From IMG/VR virus record IMGVR_UViG_3300021475_000049, positions 1 to 26,796 of that record: a DNA stretch of 26,796 nt, one strand, 5' to 3'. Positions within the stretch are counted from its first letter, which is position 1. Every line of letters begins with the position of its first letter. Source of the DNA: a virus. The translations under genes were made by a program, and so were the position numbers. Positions 1 through 8,581 of this stretch are shown here, piece by piece. The notes below the pieces were generated by a model. That model saw only the letters and a list, made by a program, of their open reading frames with translations, was not told the origin of the DNA and made no database searches.

Positions 1-1112
1 TCCAATTCAATTCGCACGATCAAGACCCGTCCGATTTCGCATCGGGCGATTTCCATCATGTGATGATGGATGAGCCGCCGCGCTTGGCAATCTGGCGGGA
101 AAATGAAGCCCGCACGATGCGCGTCAAGGGGCGGCTCTATCTTTCGATGACGTGGCCGGACGATCCGCAAATAGCGGTCGATTGGATTCACGATGAGATT
201 TACGACAAGGGCGCACCTGGACCGCATAAGAATAAGGACATTGATTGGTTCGAATTGTGGACCACGGAGAACCGCAATCTCGACCAGGAGTCCATCGCCA
301 AGCAAATGGCGGAATGGTCCGATGAAACGACGCGCGTTCGCATCTATGGGCAACCGATCCGGTTTTCAAACCGCATCCATCCGCTCTTTACCGATACGCC
401 GCTATCGTGGAGCTTTGCGGCCGGTCGCGTGGTGGTGCCGGTGGATGGCAAATGCCCAGAGACCGGCTCGCATGATGTGGTCTCCTTTATCCATGTTGAT
501 GAATTCATGCCGTCGCGGGTATGGCCGACCGTTTGGCTGATAGACCCGCACCCGCGCAAGCCGCATTGCTTCCTATGGGCGCAAATCGACGCCAACGATG
601 ACATTCAAATCGTGGAGGAAGGCGAGCTGGACGCCGATCCGGCAGACTTGCGCGATCATGTGCGCCATATCGAAGAATCCTATGGGATTCGGATTGCCGA
701 CCGGCTGATTGATCCCAATATGGGCCGCTCGCCAGCATCGGCCATTCGCGGCGTCACATGGCAGGATGAATTCGGCAAGGTCGGCCTGCAATGCGCTTTG
801 GCCGATGATTCCGATGTCGGGCGCGGCCGGGTGAATGAATATCTTCGCCCCGATGAACGCACGCTGCGGCCACGGCTTAGGGTTGCCGCGCGCTGCGCTC
901 GCACGATCTTTCAAATGAAGCGCTACGTTTGGGACAATTACCGGCGACAGGAAGAACGCGACCTCAAGCAAACGCCGAAGCAAAAGAACGATGATTTCCC
1001 GACGTTGCTGAAATATCTGATGAACACCGACCCGCAATTTGCGGTACTGAATTACGGCGCACCCGTTATCCGTTACGGACGCGGAGAGCGCGCCCGCACA
1101 TACACACATTGA
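1..1112 (+). CDS. terL: Phage terminase large subunit, 5'-truncated by window edge
   Basis: The large terminase subunit is the ATP-driven motor and nuclease that cuts phage DNA and pumps it through the portal. The reading frame is open from base 3, so the gene enters from the left and its N-terminal Walker A region is missing. The frame runs through FHHVMMDEPPRLAIW at about nt 51-95, a Walker B motif with its acidic pair, then LYLSMTWPDD at about nt 138-167, which fits the coupling segment. The C-terminal part looks like the RNase H-fold nuclease: a first Asp in WLIDPHP (nt ~533-553), a middle LIDPN segment (~706) and a late Asp pair in DDFPTLLKYL (~990). The GTG at 60 lies inside Walker B and is not a real start. 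It is the first gene of the rightward virion operon, immediately before the portal region. The family call is firm; the terminase subtype is not assigned. Confidence 0.9.
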   Translation, partial: QFNSHDQDPSDFASGDFHHVMMDEPPRLAIWRENEARTMRVKGRLYLSMTWPDDPQIAVDWIHDEIYDKGAPGPHKNKDIDWFELWTTENRNLDQESIAKQMAEWSDETTRVRIYGQPIRFSNRIHPLFTDTPLSWSFAAGRVVVPVDGKCPETGSHDVVSFIHVDEFMPSRVWPTVWLIDPHPRKPHCFLWAQIDANDDIQIVEEGELDADPADLRDHVRHIEESYGIRIADRLIDPNMGRSPASAIRGVTWQDEFGKVGLQCALADDSDVGRGRVNEYLRPDERTLRPRLRVAARCARTIFQMKRYVWDNYRRQEERDLKQTPKQKNDDFPTLLKYLMNTDPQFAVLNYGAPVIRYGRGERARTYTH

Positions 1113-1123
1113 GGGGATTTGCG

Positions 1124-1459
1124 ATGGCTGGGAAAATGCTGATGGTCTGCCTTGGCTTTGCGAACGGCGATCCGTGCGAAGATGTGGGCAAGTATTTGCT
1201 GCGCTTCGATCCCGATTACGGCGGCGGACTCGGCCGCGCCTATTGGACGGATAATGCCGCCGAAGCGAAGCTGTTCAAAACGTCGGAAGAATTCTTCAGC
1301 TTCTGGAAACAGGAATCAATGCTGCGGCCGAGGCGGCGCGACAACAAGCCTAATCGTCCGCTTACGGCCTATTCCGTCACCACGGCAGACCCGGCCGATT
1401 TGAACGATCCCGGCTTGCTGGCAATGGTGCGCGCAGCTCATAGCGTCAACGGGGAATGA
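1124..1459 (+). CDS. Hypothetical phage protein, 111 aa, between terminase and portal
   Basis: I do not recognise this protein. The ATG at 1124 is chosen because GAGGGG sits about 7 bases upstream; an in-frame TTG at 1109 overlapping the terminase stop has no ribosome site. The product starts MAGKMLMVCLGFANGD, with no signal peptide or membrane helix. Its middle has aromatic and acidic patches (DPDYGGGLGRAYW, EEFFSFWKQE), suggesting a small soluble folded protein. It ends one base before the portal ATG, so translation is probably coupled. Position between terminase and portal suggests an accessory role in packaging or head assembly, which is inference from context only. Confidence 0.75.
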   Translation: MAGKMLMVCLGFANGDPCEDVGKYLLRFDPDYGGGLGRAYWTDNAAEAKLFKTSEEFFSFWKQESMLRPRRRDNKPNRPLTAYSVTTADPADLNDPGLLAMVRAAHSVNGE

Positions 1460-1460
1460 T

Positions 1461-3857
1461 ATGGCGTATACGGACAATGTTGTAAAAGCGCCAGCTCCGC
1501 GCCGCCGCAAGCGCAATAGCGTAAGCGCGGATGAAGGCGTTGAAATCGCCAATCGGGTTGTCAAATTTTGGGACGATGAATGGACGAACCGGCAAGTGGG
1601 CCGCGATGCGCGGGTGCAGCGTTACGCCAAATACCGGCTATGGAGCGAAGGCACGGATTGGCCTTGGCCGAATGCGGCCGATGTGGCGATTCCCGACATG
1701 CTTCAAGATTCGCTGCGCATACAGGACACGCTCGTAAATGCGGTCATGTCGCAAAATCCACCGGTCACGTCGAAGGCGAGCAATCCCGACGATGAGCAAA
1801 AGCAAGTCATTATCGACCATTTGTTGAACTTTCAGTTCTTCGTGGAGAACACGGGCGAGCTGTCCGTGGGCGAAATGGCGGAATCATTCGTCAACGATCC
1901 GGCTTGCACGGTCTTTACGCCATGGGTGCGCGAAAAGCGCCAAGTCGCGACGATCATGCAATTTGATGAAATCCCGCCCGATGAAGAACCGCGCGATTAC
2001 TTTTTCCGGCTTGTCCGCAATCAATTCCCCGCCGCGAAGCGGTTTGATGCCAAGGCGGGCGGCTGGGAATGGACCGTCACCGATGCCAAGGACAAGGAAT
2101 TGACGGTTTGCTTCTACACCGATCCGGCCGACCAGGTTGAAATGGTCATCGAAGAAGAAGCCATCGTTTTCGACGCGCCGCGCCCCTTCGTGAAGGATTA
2201 CGATGATGTGGCGTACCCGCCGCGTTCGGCCAATCTGCAAATGCCGGGACCGTCAAACCCGAACGGCGCACCCTATGTGATCTTGCGCGACAAGCCGACG
2301 CTGGCAGAGCTGAAGCGGCTGAAGAAATCCGGCTTCTACGATCTGCCGACCAAAGACGAAATGGACGCTTTGGCGAACGTCGCGGCAAGCGAAGCGGCAA
2401 ACCCGAAAGAGGAATCCGCACGCCAGAAAGACGCGCTCGCGGGCGCGGTGCCGAACCTCAAGCCCCGCGACAAAGCGCACAAACGGCTTACCCGGCTGAT
2501 TTGCTTCGACACTTACGATATCGACGGCGACGGCATCGAAGAAGATGTCATTTTTTGGGTGATCTACGAGACCAAGACGCTTCTCAAGGTGCGTCTCTTG
2601 TCCGACCTCTATCCCGGCAATCCGCCGCGTCGGCCGCTCGATGGCGCGTGCTTCTTGCCGGTCGGCGGGCGCTATGACGGCATGAGCCTTCTTGAAACCA
2701 TGGAGTCGATGCACGACGCGGTGAAGGTGCTCACGGATCAAAGCTTGAACGCCAACGATCTTTCGATTTCGCCGCCCGGTTTTTACCGGCCTGCGGGCGG
2801 GCTCAATCCAGAAGTGATCCGAGTCGAGCCCTTCACCCTTTGGCCGCTCCAGAACCCGCAACAGGATTTGAGCTTCCCGCAAATCGGCAATCCGCAAGGC
2901 ATGGCAGCGGCCATGAACATGATTACCGTTTTCGGCCAATGGCAAGACAAGCTCACGATGGTTACGGACCATTCCTTCGGGCAAGTCGCGCCGGGTTCGT
3001 CATCGGCGCTGCGCACCACCGGTAATATGTCGCTTGTGTCCGGCCAAAACGAAGCGCGCCCCGAACGCATCCTTCGCCGCTTTTTCATCATGCTCACGGG
3101 CGTTTGGACGCAAATGCACCGGCTAAACCAATCGTTCCTGCCGAAGAACAAACAGTTCCGTATCGCCGGACCCGTGCTACCCGAGGCCGATCCCTATTTG
3201 AAGATCAATGATCGCACGGCGATTTCCGGCAATTACCAATTCACCTTCGACGCCAACGTTCTCAACACGTCCAAGGCGGCGCTGCAAAGCGCGCTGCAAA
3301 CCATCATGGGCGCATTGCTTACGCCGCTGTTCCTTCAATCGGGGGTTGTCAAACCCGACAATATGTATCGGATGGCCGTCGATTTCGGCCGGTCCTTCGG
3401 TCAGGACGTGACGAAATACGTTTCGCCGCCGAACCCGCAAGCGGCCATGCCGCGCATTTTGGCTGAGAACGCCATCATGTCGATAATGAATACGCAAATG
3501 CCGTTCGGCGTGCCTGCGGAAGCGGGCGGCGTGCAAGAACACATCGACAAAATGGAAGAATTCGCCAAGAGCGATAATTTCGGCTTCCTCACGCCGCCGC
3601 AAATCGCGATCTTCAAAACCTACATGCAGCATTTGGGCGTTCTCGCGCAGCAAGAACAGCAACAACAGCAATTGGAGAACAACGCCGCGCAATTCCAGAA
3701 TCAGCGTTCGGCCGGTGCGGCCGGTCCACCGATGGGCGGTGCCCCACCGACCAATCCGCCGCAAGCCCCGCCAAATCAGCCGCCCCAAATCAGCGGGCCG
3801 GGTGAGCTGATGAACGAAACCCTACCCGGTGCAGGGGGAGGAGCGAATAGCCAATGA
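1461..3857 (+). CDS. Portal protein (head-tail connector)
   Basis: The portal forms the dodecameric ring at one capsid vertex through which DNA enters and leaves. At 798 residues it has the size of podoviral (P22-like) portals, larger than siphoviral ones. Supporting signs are its place right after the terminase, an alpha/beta body with the acidic stretch DIDGDGIEED (residues ~355-364) before a beta-rich segment, and a long helical region with TDHSFGQVAPGSS followed by a helix rich in R and E near residues 505-550, resembling the stem and wing of such portals. The last ~70 residues are a Gln run followed by Pro/Gly-rich, probably disordered sequence. The start has GGGGAA four bases upstream. 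The stop overlaps the next ATG (ATGA). Confidence 0.88.
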   Translation: MAYTDNVVKAPAPRRRKRNSVSADEGVEIANRVVKFWDDEWTNRQVGRDARVQRYAKYRLWSEGTDWPWPNAADVAIPDMLQDSLRIQDTLVNAVMSQNPPVTSKASNPDDEQKQVIIDHLLNFQFFVENTGELSVGEMAESFVNDPACTVFTPWVREKRQVATIMQFDEIPPDEEPRDYFFRLVRNQFPAAKRFDAKAGGWEWTVTDAKDKELTVCFYTDPADQVEMVIEEEAIVFDAPRPFVKDYDDVAYPPRSANLQMPGPSNPNGAPYVILRDKPTLAELKRLKKSGFYDLPTKDEMDALANVAASEAANPKEESARQKDALAGAVPNLKPRDKAHKRLTRLICFDTYDIDGDGIEEDVIFWVIYETKTLLKVRLLSDLYPGNPPRRPLDGACFLPVGGRYDGMSLLETMESMHDAVKVLTDQSLNANDLSISPPGFYRPAGGLNPEVIRVEPFTLWPLQNPQQDLSFPQIGNPQGMAAAMNMITVFGQWQDKLTMVTDHSFGQVAPGSSSALRTTGNMSLVSGQNEARPERILRRFFIMLTGVWTQMHRLNQSFLPKNKQFRIAGPVLPEADPYLKINDRTAISGNYQFTFDANVLNTSKAALQSALQTIMGALLTPLFLQSGVVKPDNMYRMAVDFGRSFGQDVTKYVSPPNPQAAMPRILAENAIMSIMNTQMPFGVPAEAGGVQEHIDKMEEFAKSDNFGFLTPPQIAIFKTYMQHLGVLAQQEQQQQQLENNAAQFQNQRSAGAAGPPMGGAPPTNPPQAPPNQPPQISGPGELMNETLPGAGGGANSQ

Positions 3858-4228
3858 CCTTCGAACGCGAGGAATTCACAGGCACAAAGCCGCGCCAGCC
3901 GCCACGCGATGAGCGTCACCAGCTCGCGATGATCCGGCAAGCGGGAATCTCCGCGCACCTGATGACCGGCGATCCGCATTGGGACCAATTCTTGACCTAT
4001 TTGCAGGCGGCGGTTGAGGCCAATTGCGCGCAACGCGATTCATTCCTGAACGACCTACTCAATCCGCTTCTGGTCAACGCCGATGAAGTCGCCAAGCGGC
4101 GCATCGCGATTATTCGGCTGGCGGAACGGATTGATGTGCTCCAGTTCGTCTTGAGCATGCCAGCGCATTTGAAGCGGGCAGGCGATCTGGCGGCGATGAA
4201 GCTACGAGACATTTCCGAGGATAGTTAA
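3854..4228 (+). CDS. Hypothetical phage protein, 124 aa, coupled to portal
   Basis: Unrecognised. It starts in an ATGA overlap with the portal stop, so it is translationally coupled. The N-terminus (about 25 residues) is charged and Pro-rich. The rest looks fully alpha-helical, with hydrophobic-polar helices containing many Arg, Glu and Ala, for example AEANCAQRD and AKRRIAIIRLAERID. There is no membrane helix and no cofactor motif. A small helical protein made in step with the portal could be an assembly factor or a virion component, but nothing in the sequence decides this. Confidence 0.75.
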   Translation: MTFEREEFTGTKPRQPPRDERHQLAMIRQAGISAHLMTGDPHWDQFLTYLQAAVEANCAQRDSFLNDLLNPLLVNADEVAKRRIAIIRLAERIDVLQFVLSMPAHLKRAGDLAAMKLRDISEDS

Positions 4229-4242
4229 ACAGGAGAAAAATC

Positions 4243-5541
4243 ATGCAGCAATTTCTTGTCGGTCCCGGTCGGCAGATACCGAACGGAGTCACCTATGGAC
4301 AGGTCGCGGGAGCTTTGCAGCGCAAGGGCGATATGTCCATGTTTCAGGATGTCAGCATCATTGTGGACCCTGGCCCCGTTGGACGGCCGACCGAATATGA
4401 AAACGATACTTGGTGGATGCCCAAGGTCACGCGCAATTTCACACTCGACGGCGGCGGCAATTCCGGTGCCAAAGCCCGCATCATCAATCGGCGTCCCTCT
4501 GGAATGCCGCAAGTTCCCGGCCAGCCATTTTCCGGCAGCGGTGCCGATAAGGGCCTGTTTTGGGATGCTGGCGTCGATGTCGTCATTCGCGGCTTCGAAG
4601 TAGAAGGCGCGCGCTCGCAATCGGGCGCGTATAATGGCTCTGGCGTGCGAATGGACCGTGGAACAAACCTGACGCTCGAAAGGATGATTTTCCGCTATTG
4701 CCAAAACGGCGCGCTCATTTCGCCGCAAGACCTTGAAGCGACCGAGGCCGACGAACGCGGCAATCTTATCATCAAGACGTGCGAGTTTTCGTGCTGCGGA
4801 TTTGGCGGGCAAGCGCATTTACTGTACTGCGGCACGACCATTACGTGCTTTGTCGATGACAGTATTTTCACACATGCGGTTGGCGAAGGAAACACGTTCA
4901 AAACCCGTTCCGACTATACCCGCGTAAGAAGCACTTTGCTCACGACCGGAAGTGGATTCAATTCCTGGGTTTACGATTCCATGGGCGGGAAAAACGAACT
5001 GCATTTCAACACGTTCCAAAACCTCGCGCCATTTTCGTCACAGCCGAAGGGTTGCGTGCATATTTATATCGAGCCACAGAGCAAGGATGTCGAAATTGAT
5101 ATCCAATATAATTTGTTCGATCTGCGCGGAAAGGCCCCCGGAAAACCCATCGTTGTCGATCCGCGCATCTTGTATAACGGCACGGGCGGCATTGGCGAAG
5201 ATGGCAAATTCCACAAGAAAGGCGAAAATTATTATGTCCAGGGCGAATTCCGCGACATGGTTGGGATAGTGGACAACAATATCGTTCTGATTAATCCCGA
5301 TCAGCGGAATCATTTCGGCTACGATCCCGCCACCGGCCAAAATAAGATGGTCTTTCCTTGGAATGATGTGCGCTATGGGCCGATTCCACTACCGCCCGGT
5401 CTGGTCGAAGGGCCGAACAACAAATTCGTCGTTACCGATGCGCCGCCCGCCGACGATCCACAGAGCACCGATGACGATGGCTGCGATGATGACGGCATGC
5501 GGCACGGCCACAAAAAAAAGCGCGATGAAGGAATGGGGTAG
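4243..5541 (+). CDS. Right-handed parallel beta-helix (pectate-lyase-like) protein, 432 aa
   Basis: A good site (CAGGAGAAA) precedes the ATG by about 7 bases. From residue ~65 to ~300 the protein shows repeated short strands with turns and stacked hydrophobics and Asn/Cys, as in right-handed parallel beta-helices: FTLDGGGNSG, VVIRGFEVEGA, LTLERMIFRYCQNGA, LIIKTCEFSCCGFGG, FVDDSIFTHAVGEG, LHFNTFQNLA, VEIDIQYNLFDLRG. This fold occurs in polysaccharide-degrading tailspikes and in non-enzymatic phage structural proteins. The C-terminus is an acidic/His/Lys tail (DDDGCDDDGMRHGHKKKRDE). No catalytic set can be named from sequence alone. It lies between the portal and the scaffold, unusual for a tailspike, so a head-surface or accessory virion role is equally likely. 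Fold call fairly sure; activity unknown. Confidence 0.78.
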   Translation: MQQFLVGPGRQIPNGVTYGQVAGALQRKGDMSMFQDVSIIVDPGPVGRPTEYENDTWWMPKVTRNFTLDGGGNSGAKARIINRRPSGMPQVPGQPFSGSGADKGLFWDAGVDVVIRGFEVEGARSQSGAYNGSGVRMDRGTNLTLERMIFRYCQNGALISPQDLEATEADERGNLIIKTCEFSCCGFGGQAHLLYCGTTITCFVDDSIFTHAVGEGNTFKTRSDYTRVRSTLLTTGSGFNSWVYDSMGGKNELHFNTFQNLAPFSSQPKGCVHIYIEPQSKDVEIDIQYNLFDLRGKAPGKPIVVDPRILYNGTGGIGEDGKFHKKGENYYVQGEFRDMVGIVDNNIVLINPDQRNHFGYDPATGQNKMVFPWNDVRYGPIPLPPGLVEGPNNKFVVTDAPPADDPQSTDDDGCDDDGMRHGHKKKRDEGMG

Positions 5542-5547
5542 GGCACC

Positions 5548-5739
5548 ATGAGCGTAATGGTCGAAACCAAAATTATCCGCCGTCCAGAATGGCACTTGCC
5601 GCCCACCGTGGCCGACAGGTTGCGCAAGATGGCCCTTGACAACTTCAACGGGAGTGTGGAACTCCTAATACGGAATGGAAGAATTCGCGGTTTGCACGTC
5701 ACCGAAAACTTAGACGTACCGCCGCACGAAATTCCGTAA
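5548..5739 (+). CDS. Small DUF2292-like protein, 63 aa
   Basis: A short protein with a purine-rich site (GGGGTAGGG) before its ATG, six bases after the beta-helix gene. The core NGSVELLIRNGRIRGLHVTEN follows the pattern of DUF2292-type small proteins: a GSV strand, an I-x-x-G-R/K-I turn, then a strand ending in T-E. Members of that family are small bacterial proteins of unknown function, so the match gives a fold hint and no role. It is the last gene before the terminator hairpin at 5763. It may be a regulator or a small virion protein; no further evidence is visible. Confidence 0.65.
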   Translation: MSVMVETKIIRRPEWHLPPTVADRLRKMALDNFNGSVELLIRNGRIRGLHVTENLDVPPHEIP

Positions 5740-5762
5740 TTCGAAGGTCATCGGGGAATCCG

Positions 5763-5799
5763 AGCCCGCACCAGGGACCAGCCTGGGGCGGGCTTTTTT
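5763..5799 (+). terminator. Rho-independent terminator inside the virion operon
   Basis: AGCCCGC (5763-5769) pairs with GCGGGCT (5788-5794), and CCAGG (5771-5775) pairs with CCTGG (5782-5786), leaving one A/G mismatch and a six-base loop. A run of six T follows directly (5794-5799). The hairpin lies 24 bases after the 63-aa gene and 18 before the scaffold-like gene, so it probably lowers or conditions read-through in the middle of the late operon. Confidence 0.85.
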
Positions 5800-5816
5800 G
5801 CGTTTGGGGTCACACA

Positions 5817-6608
5817 ATGCCTCCGGTCTCAGAAAAAACGGGCGATGAATCCGATCCCAACAACACAGCGGGTAAGGGTTCAGCGGATGCCGCCGATCCG
5901 AAAGAGGCCGAAGGGCTGAAGGCCGCGCTTTTGGCCGAGCGCGAGAAACGACAGGACCTTGCAAGTAAGCTCGCGCGCTTGGAAGGAACTGTTGAAGGCT
6001 TAAAGGCGCGGCCAGCCGCCCCCGAAGCGCCGCCACGGATTTGGACACGCGCCGAACTCCGCGCCTTGGTGGATGGCGACAAGATCACCGAAGAACAGAT
6101 GGACGCCCAGCTTGACGCTCAATTGGAAGCCAAGCTTGAGCGCAAATTCGCCGCGAAGATGGATGACGTGTCGGCGGAAACCCGCGTGACCGTGGGAGTC
6201 GATTCCCAAATATCCGCCTACATCGAAGCCCATCCCGATTTGACCGATACCGAAAGCGATCTTCGCAAGAAGGTGCAGACGGAATTCGATTATCTGGTGG
6301 GCGTTTGCGGCGATGATCCGAAGGACAAGCGCACGGAGCTTAAGGCGATCCGTTCGGCGGTCGGCGCGCTCGCGCCCAAAGGCCGGAAGAAAGAACCGGA
6401 AGCCAGCGAAGAAACCGGTGGTTCCGATGGAGTCGCCACGAAAGGCGGCGGCGGGGATGACGGTTGGGCGAAGGGCCTGACACCTGCGCAGAAGGCTTAT
6501 TACAAAAAGAAAATCGACCAAAACTTCTACAAGGGCACGACCGATAAGAACCTTCTTGCGGAAGTCGCCATTGCGCGCAAAACGCGCGAACAGAAGGCGT
6601 TGCACTGA
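5817..6608 (+). CDS. Putative capsid scaffolding protein, 263 aa
   Basis: Scaffolding proteins guide assembly of the capsid shell and are then removed. This one has the usual features: position shortly before the major capsid gene, a disordered acidic Ala/Pro-rich N-terminus (about 30 residues), a coiled-coil region with heptad-like Leu/Glu/Lys (EREKRQDLASKLARLEG), a second helical block (EEQMDAQLDAQLEAKLERK), a Gly-rich linker, and a short basic helical C-terminus (AQKAYYKKKIDQNFYKG), the type of segment that contacts coat protein. No protease motif is seen. The ATG follows the terminator by 17 bases, with only a weak site (GGGGT). The call rests on composition and gene order, so it is probable but not certain. 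Confidence 0.75.
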   Translation: MPPVSEKTGDESDPNNTAGKGSADAADPKEAEGLKAALLAEREKRQDLASKLARLEGTVEGLKARPAAPEAPPRIWTRAELRALVDGDKITEEQMDAQLDAQLEAKLERKFAAKMDDVSAETRVTVGVDSQISAYIEAHPDLTDTESDLRKKVQTEFDYLVGVCGDDPKDKRTELKAIRSAVGALAPKGRKKEPEASEETGGSDGVATKGGGGDDGWAKGLTPAQKAYYKKKIDQNFYKGTTDKNLLAEVAIARKTREQKALH

Positions 6609-6892
6609 TGCCAGCTTTGCATTTGGTGCCTTGGGACGAAGAACGCTTGGCGAAAGCGTCCGAACACACCGGCCGCAAAGCGGGCATCACGGCGGGTTCC
6701 TATATCGCGGACCTCGCGGCGCTCAAAAAATCCATCGTGCTTTGCCAATCCTGCGCGCCGAAATTTCACGCGCCGAAATACGGCTACACGACCAAACACG
6801 GCTTGCCGCTTGTTTCCGGCGCTTGCGACGGATGCAAGGACGAAGGCCGCGACCGGCAATTGTTCATCCATCATCAGCAAATGCCTCGCTGA
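6608..6892 (+). CDS. Small zinc-ribbon-type protein, 94 aa
   Basis: It begins in a TGATG overlap with the scaffold stop. Four cysteines form two CxxC pairs, C46-x2-C49 and C73-x2-C76, 23 residues apart, the layout of a treble-clef or ribbon zinc site. The first 40 residues look helical, and the tail is rich in His and Arg. A small zinc protein between scaffold and capsid genes could be a structural or assembly factor, or a DNA-binding protein. Its function is not known to me. It is tightly packed with its neighbours, so expression with the head genes is likely. Confidence 0.75.
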   Translation: MPALHLVPWDEERLAKASEHTGRKAGITAGSYIADLAALKKSIVLCQSCAPKFHAPKYGYTTKHGLPLVSGACDGCKDEGRDRQLFIHHQQMPR

Positions 6893-6905
6893 AGGGAGAG
6901 CGGTT

Positions 6906-7637
6906 ATGAAATTTGCTTATGACCTTGGCGGCGCAGCTCCGCACATGAAGCGCTTTCAGGTGAACGCCTCACTCCTGACCCCCGGCGTTCCGGTCATCAA
7001 GGGCGGCGCGAATTCGAAAGGCATCGCCGCTTGTACCGTGAATGCAGCGGTGGGTGTGATCGGAGTCACGACGGACATCGCAACCTTCGTGAACGCGCAA
7101 CAGGCGGACAATTCCGATACCGAACGCGCGGTAACGGTCATCATCAATCCGAACGGTGTTTATCGCGCCAAGCTTTCAGGCGGCGCGGCTGAAAACACCG
7201 GCCTTCCGCGCGTGCCGGTGACGGTTGTTTCTTCGGACGGCTTGACCGTCACGACCGGCACCGACTGGACGGCACCAGAATCCGATGAAGGCGTCATTTT
7301 CGGCTATGACGGCGCGAACATGGGCAAGGGCCGGAAGATCATCGCCAGCGCCGCCACATTGGCGACTCTTGGCGTGCCGCTCCCGAACGATACGCGCGTT
7401 GGCGACAATTTCATCCGCATCCCGTTTTGCGCATCGCCCTACGGGTACGAAACGCAATACGTGCAGCTCACAACGCTTCTCACGCAGATTGATTGCAGCG
7501 TTGCGGTCAACACCACGAACGTCAATTTCCGCGTGGTCGAATTGGCCCTTCAGGATGCGGGTAATAACGGCGCTTTCAACAGCGCTGCGCTGATTATGGC
7601 GAACGGTTCGGTCTGGTCGGCCGGACTCGTGGTCTAA
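6906..7637 (+). CDS. Putative capsid decoration/structural protein, 243 aa
   Basis: The ATG at 6906 is chosen because GGGAGAG lies about 6 bases upstream; a longer frame from 6810 would overlap the zinc-ribbon gene by 83 bases. The protein is Gly/Ala/Thr/Val-rich with many predicted beta strands and few charges (GVTTDIATFVNAQQ, VPVTVVSSDGLTVTTG), typical of beta-barrel head-decoration or spike-like proteins. It sits directly upstream of the major capsid gene, where decoration proteins are commonly encoded, and shares its strong ribosome site style, suggesting high expression. No specific family is recognised; a stabilising coat protein is the best guess. Confidence 0.7.
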   Translation: MKFAYDLGGAAPHMKRFQVNASLLTPGVPVIKGGANSKGIAACTVNAAVGVIGVTTDIATFVNAQQADNSDTERAVTVIINPNGVYRAKLSGGAAENTGLPRVPVTVVSSDGLTVTTGTDWTAPESDEGVIFGYDGANMGKGRKIIASAATLATLGVPLPNDTRVGDNFIRIPFCASPYGYETQYVQLTTLLTQIDCSVAVNTTNVNFRVVELALQDAGNNGAFNSAALIMANGSVWSAGLVV

Positions 7638-7649
7638 GGGAGAACCGCA

Positions 7650-8573
7650 ATGCCAGTACCCAGCACATCGGCCAATTTTGGCGATCTTTTGGACCCGCGA
7701 TTCCAACGCATCTTCAATGAACAGGTGGACCGCGACCAACTGGACGACATGATTCCGACCATTTACGGCCAGCCGGACGATAACGGGCGGGCAGACATGC
7801 GGTGGTCCAGTGTCGGCGCGTTCGGTGACTTTACGCAGTTCACCGGGAACGTCACCTATGACGACGTTGCGCAAGGCTACGATGTGATTCAAACCCACAT
7901 CGAATTTGCCTCCGGGTTCCAGGTCGAACGCAAGCTGTTCGATGATGACCAATACAACATCATGGATCAGCGTCCGGCCGGTCTCGCCAATGCAGCGATG
8001 CGGACCCGGCAGAAGCACGCCGCGCGAATCTTCAACAATGCGTTCATGGTTGACACGCTGTTTTCGGTGAATTCCGAAGGCGTGCCGCTGTGCTCGACGC
8101 AGCATCTTACGAATGCCGATGGCGTCGATATATCGGTTGGCTTCAACAATTCTTCGACCGTCGCACTTTCGGCAACGGCAGTAACCGCAGCGCGGATCAA
8201 ATTCCGTGGCTTCCGCGATGATCGCGGCAACCGCTACGACGCGATGGCGGACGAAATTCTTATCCCTCCAGACCTGTACGATGTGGCCTTTGAAATCGTG
8301 AAGTCGGCCGGTAAGCCGGATACGCCGAACAACAACCGCAACGTGCATGAAGGCGTCTACACGGTCATCGAATGGAACTACCTGACGGACACGAACAATT
8401 GGTTCTTCATGGATTCCAAGACCCGCAAGATGCACCTGCATTGGGTTGACCGCGTTGGACTGGAATTCGCCTATGCGGAGGATTTGGACACCATCATCGC
8501 GAAATGGCGGGCCTATATGCGCTATTCGCCGTCTTACGATGATTGGCGCTGGGTTCTTGGCAGCAACGTTTGA
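7650..8573 (+). CDS. Major capsid protein (Mu gpT-like, HK97 fold)
   Basis: The main shell protein. The start follows a strong site (AGGGAGAA). The N-terminal third has the features of gpT-like heads: RDQLDDMIPTIY, then an aromatic segment (SSVGAFGDFTQFTGNVTYDD) followed by the long-helix region QVERKLFDDDQYNIMD, which corresponds to the extended arm and spine helix. The C-terminal half carries ILIPPDLYDVAFEIVKS and a beta-rich end (HWVDRVGLEFAYAEDLDTII) finishing YSPSYDDWRWVLGSNV, typical of the coat proteins with the HK97 fold. Length of 307 is normal, and no N-terminal delta domain or prohead protease is seen, which agrees with a separate scaffold gene. The exact relation to gpT needs a profile search. 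Confidence 0.88.
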   Translation: MPVPSTSANFGDLLDPRFQRIFNEQVDRDQLDDMIPTIYGQPDDNGRADMRWSSVGAFGDFTQFTGNVTYDDVAQGYDVIQTHIEFASGFQVERKLFDDDQYNIMDQRPAGLANAAMRTRQKHAARIFNNAFMVDTLFSVNSEGVPLCSTQHLTNADGVDISVGFNNSSTVALSATAVTAARIKFRGFRDDRGNRYDAMADEILIPPDLYDVAFEIVKSAGKPDTPNNNRNVHEGVYTVIEWNYLTDTNNWFFMDSKTRKMHLHWVDRVGLEFAYAEDLDTIIAKWRAYMRYSPSYDDWRWVLGSNV

Positions 8574-8581
8574 GGCCCACA

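Noticed and set aside
2253-2984. 243-aa minus-strand open frame
   Set aside because: It is antisense to the portal and has no start signal.
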